A stretch of DNA of 15,270 nucleotides from Nitrososphaerota archaeon (GTDB lineage Archaea > Thermoproteota > Nitrososphaeria > Nitrososphaerales > UBA183). A program made the translations under genes and the position numbers. This document shows positions 13,886 to 15,270 of this stretch, piece by piece; the first letter of the stretch is position 1, and every line of letters begins with the position of its first letter. The notes below the pieces were generated by a model. It did no database searches, was not told where the DNA came from, and was given only the letters and a program-made list of their open reading frames with translations. The DNA is taken from positions 1 through 15,270 of the forward strand of contig JAPCJN010000024.1 in NCBI GenBank assembly GCA_027886925.1. The letters are read 5' to 3'.

Positions 13886-14689
13886 TCAAGAAAGAACCTT
13901 GTCGAGGAAAGCACTCATTACGTCGTTGAATTGGTCCGGCCGTTGCAGCGGTGCGAAATGGCTCACGCCGGGCAGGAGTATCAACTCCGCTCCGGGAATG
14001 CTCCGAGCGAGATATTCGGCGTGCTCGGGTTTGATGAACTCGTCGCGCTCGCTTTGCACGATCGCAAAGGGCACGTGGATGTCAGCCAGATCGCGCGCAG
14101 AATAGTTAGGCTCCGACCTCTGCATCAGGCCGACCGCTTCAGCAAATGCCTTGAACTGGCCCGGCGTGACCGACAGCTCGGCATAGTCTCTGCTATGCCG
14201 GCCGAAACACCGTTCGAGGATCGGAGAGGGTTCGATTTGCTTTGTGCCGCTGGGATCCATATTGCAACCAAAGAAGAATACGCCTGCGACGCGCTCAGGA
14301 GCCTGCCGGGCGAGGACCAGACCGGTGCATGCGCCATCGCTCCAGCCCACGATAGCCGATTTTTTCACGTGCAACGCGTCCATCACGGCGAGGACGTCGG
14401 ATGCCATCAACTCATATGTGTAAGGCCGTAGGTCGCGCGTACTGCCGTGGCCGCGGCTGTCAATGACCACCACGCGGCGGCCAGAATTGATCAGCGTTGG
14501 AACCTGATAACCCCAATTGCCACTATTGCCGAGGCCACCATGAAGCATGACCACGGTCGGGCCGGAACCGTATGTCGCGTACCAAATTCGAGCGCCGTCG
14601 TGCTCCACGTAGCCTTGGTCCCTTGCGACCGGCAGGGGCTCTGCTCCATGAGCTTCGAAATTCTTTAGGTCGTCATCGTTTGATTCCAT
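13886..14689 (-). CDS. Alpha/beta hydrolase fold protein
   Basis: This 267-residue protein, starting at ATG 14689, has the full hydrolase layout. The oxyanion loop is VVMLHGGLGNSGNWG (about 46-60), the strand before the turn is VVVIDSRGHGSTRD, the nucleophile elbow GWSDGA carries Ser117, the acid is probably Asp216 in QSERDEF, and the catalytic histidine is His244 in GVSHFAPL. Between them, FFGCNMDPSGTK starts the lid. It most resembles bacterial serine esterase/hydrolase proteins; the substrate is unknown. The frame is open to an ATG at 14800, but the added 37 residues do not fit the family, which normally begins shortly before GYVEHDGARIWYA. No signal peptide is seen, so a cytosolic place is likely. 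It appears laterally acquired and stands alone. Confidence 0.9.
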   Translation of the reverse strand: MESNDDDLKNFEAHGAEPLPVARDQGYVEHDGARIWYATYGSGPTVVMLHGGLGNSGNWGYQVPTLINSGRRVVVIDSRGHGSTRDLRPYTYELMASDVLAVMDALHVKKSAIVGWSDGACTGLVLARQAPERVAGVFFFGCNMDPSGTKQIEPSPILERCFGRHSRDYAELSVTPGQFKAFAEAVGLMQRSEPNYSARDLADIHVPFAIVQSERDEFIKPEHAEYLARSIPGAELILLPGVSHFAPLQRPDQFNDVMSAFLDKVLS

Positions 14690-15009
14690 GTCAATCCCGA
14701 ACCAAGCACACGATCCAGATGCCAGGTTGGACTTTTGGAAACGGCAATACGGCTCATAGAGACCAATTTGGCGAAACGTCGGACGAACAAGTAGCCCCAT
14801 CTGTCTTGACTCTTGTTTGAGAATCTTTCGTGCTTCAGCGCAATTTTCGCCCCATGCCAGGGGACGACCGATTCGAAGGAGTTCACGGAGGCCTTGGACC
14901 TGCCGACGCCATCTTGGACGAGTTTCTCCTCACTGGCCTGAATTCGTTACAACCGAAATATTGAGAAGGGAAGACTTAAGATTCTTCGCACTATCAACTT
15001 GAGCACTCC
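14690..15009. other. Gap upstream of the hydrolase; weak small-ORF candidates only
   Basis: A 36-codon plus-strand frame (14854-14964) ends with protein-like DAILDEFLLTGLNSLQPKY, but has no clear TATA element. The minus-strand frame 14665-14886 runs into the hydrolase and is not supported. ACTTAAG at 14974-14980 is about 32 bases before TTG 15010 and could serve as its TATA element. Confidence 0.4.
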
Positions 15010-15270
15010 TTGACCAAAACGGCTGAAGAGGAGGACGTCATCAAGCACGATGAACTTCTCTTCGGACTCGTCCAGAAACGGATGTATGATGAGCGGACAG
15101 GACTGACAAGCTCGATTCCAAAGCAACTGGCCTGATTTCCCTCTCCGGAGTTCTGGCGGGGTTCTTCCTTGGCATAGTTACCAATCAAATCACGGCCATG
15201 TTTGCACTGCCAAAATCGGAAATCTTTGTGCTGTTATTGGGTATAGGGTTGCTGATCGCTTCGGTTTTTT
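15010..15270 (+). pseudogene. Frame-disrupted membrane protein, cut by the right edge
   Basis: TTG 15010 opens a frame encoding TKTAEEEDVIKHDELLFGLV and QKRMYDERTG, which stops at TGA 15133-15135. The neighbouring frame, open from 15093 to the end, reads TDKLDSKATGLISLSGVLAG, FFLGIVTNQITAMF, and then a second hydrophobic stretch, EIFVLLLGIGLLIASV. A charged helix, then LDSKA, then two membrane helices is a pattern seen in small archaeal and bacterial membrane proteins where 'D-KA--L---G' leads into the first helix. Joining the frames by a -1 shift between about 15093 and 15108 restores one protein. It may be a true pseudogene, a sequencing error, or a programmed shift; no slippery run is evident. 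The C-terminus lies beyond the window. Confidence 0.5.

Noticed and set aside
13689..13889. Minus-strand 66-codon frame and GC hairpin, considered as the end of an IS200/IS605-type element
   Set aside because: The frame is the reverse of the DUF4386 remnant, which explains its protein-like look; no transposase or second end is present.
12809..14772. Shared 13-mer CCAAATTGGTCTC at 12809-12821 (plus) and 14760-14772 (minus), each just before an ATG
   Set aside because: A few 13-base matches are expected by chance in a window this size, and the second ATG does not start a supported gene.
14690..14800. Extended start of the alpha/beta hydrolase at ATG 14800
   Set aside because: The extra 37 residues do not resemble the family N-terminus; ATG 14689 gives the expected length.
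1..15270. CRISPR array, rRNA genes, intact mobile elements
   Set aside because: No regularly spaced repeats, rRNA-like sequence, transposase or integrase was seen.

Overview
The window looks like part of an archaeal chromosome. It carries a group II chaperonin (thermosome) subunit, Lrp-type ligand-domain and double-HTH regulators of the kind common in Thermoproteota, and AT-rich TATA elements placed about 25-35 bases before several start codons, some of them apparently leaderless. Moderately high GC and the regulator types suggest a mesophilic relative of Nitrososphaeria or Bathyarchaeia, but this is inference; there is no rRNA or other taxonomic marker. Several genes look bacterial in origin (acetate kinase, phosphoketolase, a DUF1801 protein, an alpha/beta hydrolase and a DUF4386 remnant), so this is an archaeal backbone with acquired metabolic genes.

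Layout. Positions 1-714 hold a tightly packed plus-strand set: the end of a YqjD/ElaB-like membrane-anchored protein, a YqjE-like two-helix membrane protein and an unknown 98-residue protein. A gene-poor stretch follows, with a tRNA T-arm-like hairpin and a plus-strand terminator. Positions 1308-2969 (minus) encode the thermosome, preceded in the same direction by a 33-codon ORF. A divergent promoter separates these from a plus-strand HTH/ACT-like protein (3183-3890). A tandem RAM-domain protein without HTH lies at 4030-4551 (minus), with a dyad-rich promoter.

Positions 5002-9526 (plus) are metabolic: a DUF1801 protein, then ackA overlapping xfp. Phosphoketolase cleaves xylulose-5-phosphate or fructose-6-phosphate to acetyl phosphate, and acetate kinase turns that into acetate and ATP. 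This gives a self-contained two-step route that needs neither phosphotransacetylase nor CoA, unusual for archaea. A possible 59-residue small protein (minus) diverges from two adjacent paralogous double-HTH regulators (9907-12292). The second regulator has no ATG, GTG or TTG start that would keep its first HTH; a CTG placed right after the first gene fits well.

Positions 12289-15270 are a patchwork: a 41-residue membrane protein, a 46-residue acidic protein with its own dyad-bearing promoter and terminator, a P-loop kinase, a frameshifted DUF4386 remnant, an alpha/beta hydrolase, and a frame-disrupted membrane protein running off the right edge. No CRISPR array, insertion sequence or intact tRNA was seen. 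The points most worth following are the ackA-xfp module, the CUG-started regulator, and the small ORFs that have recognisable archaeal promoters.
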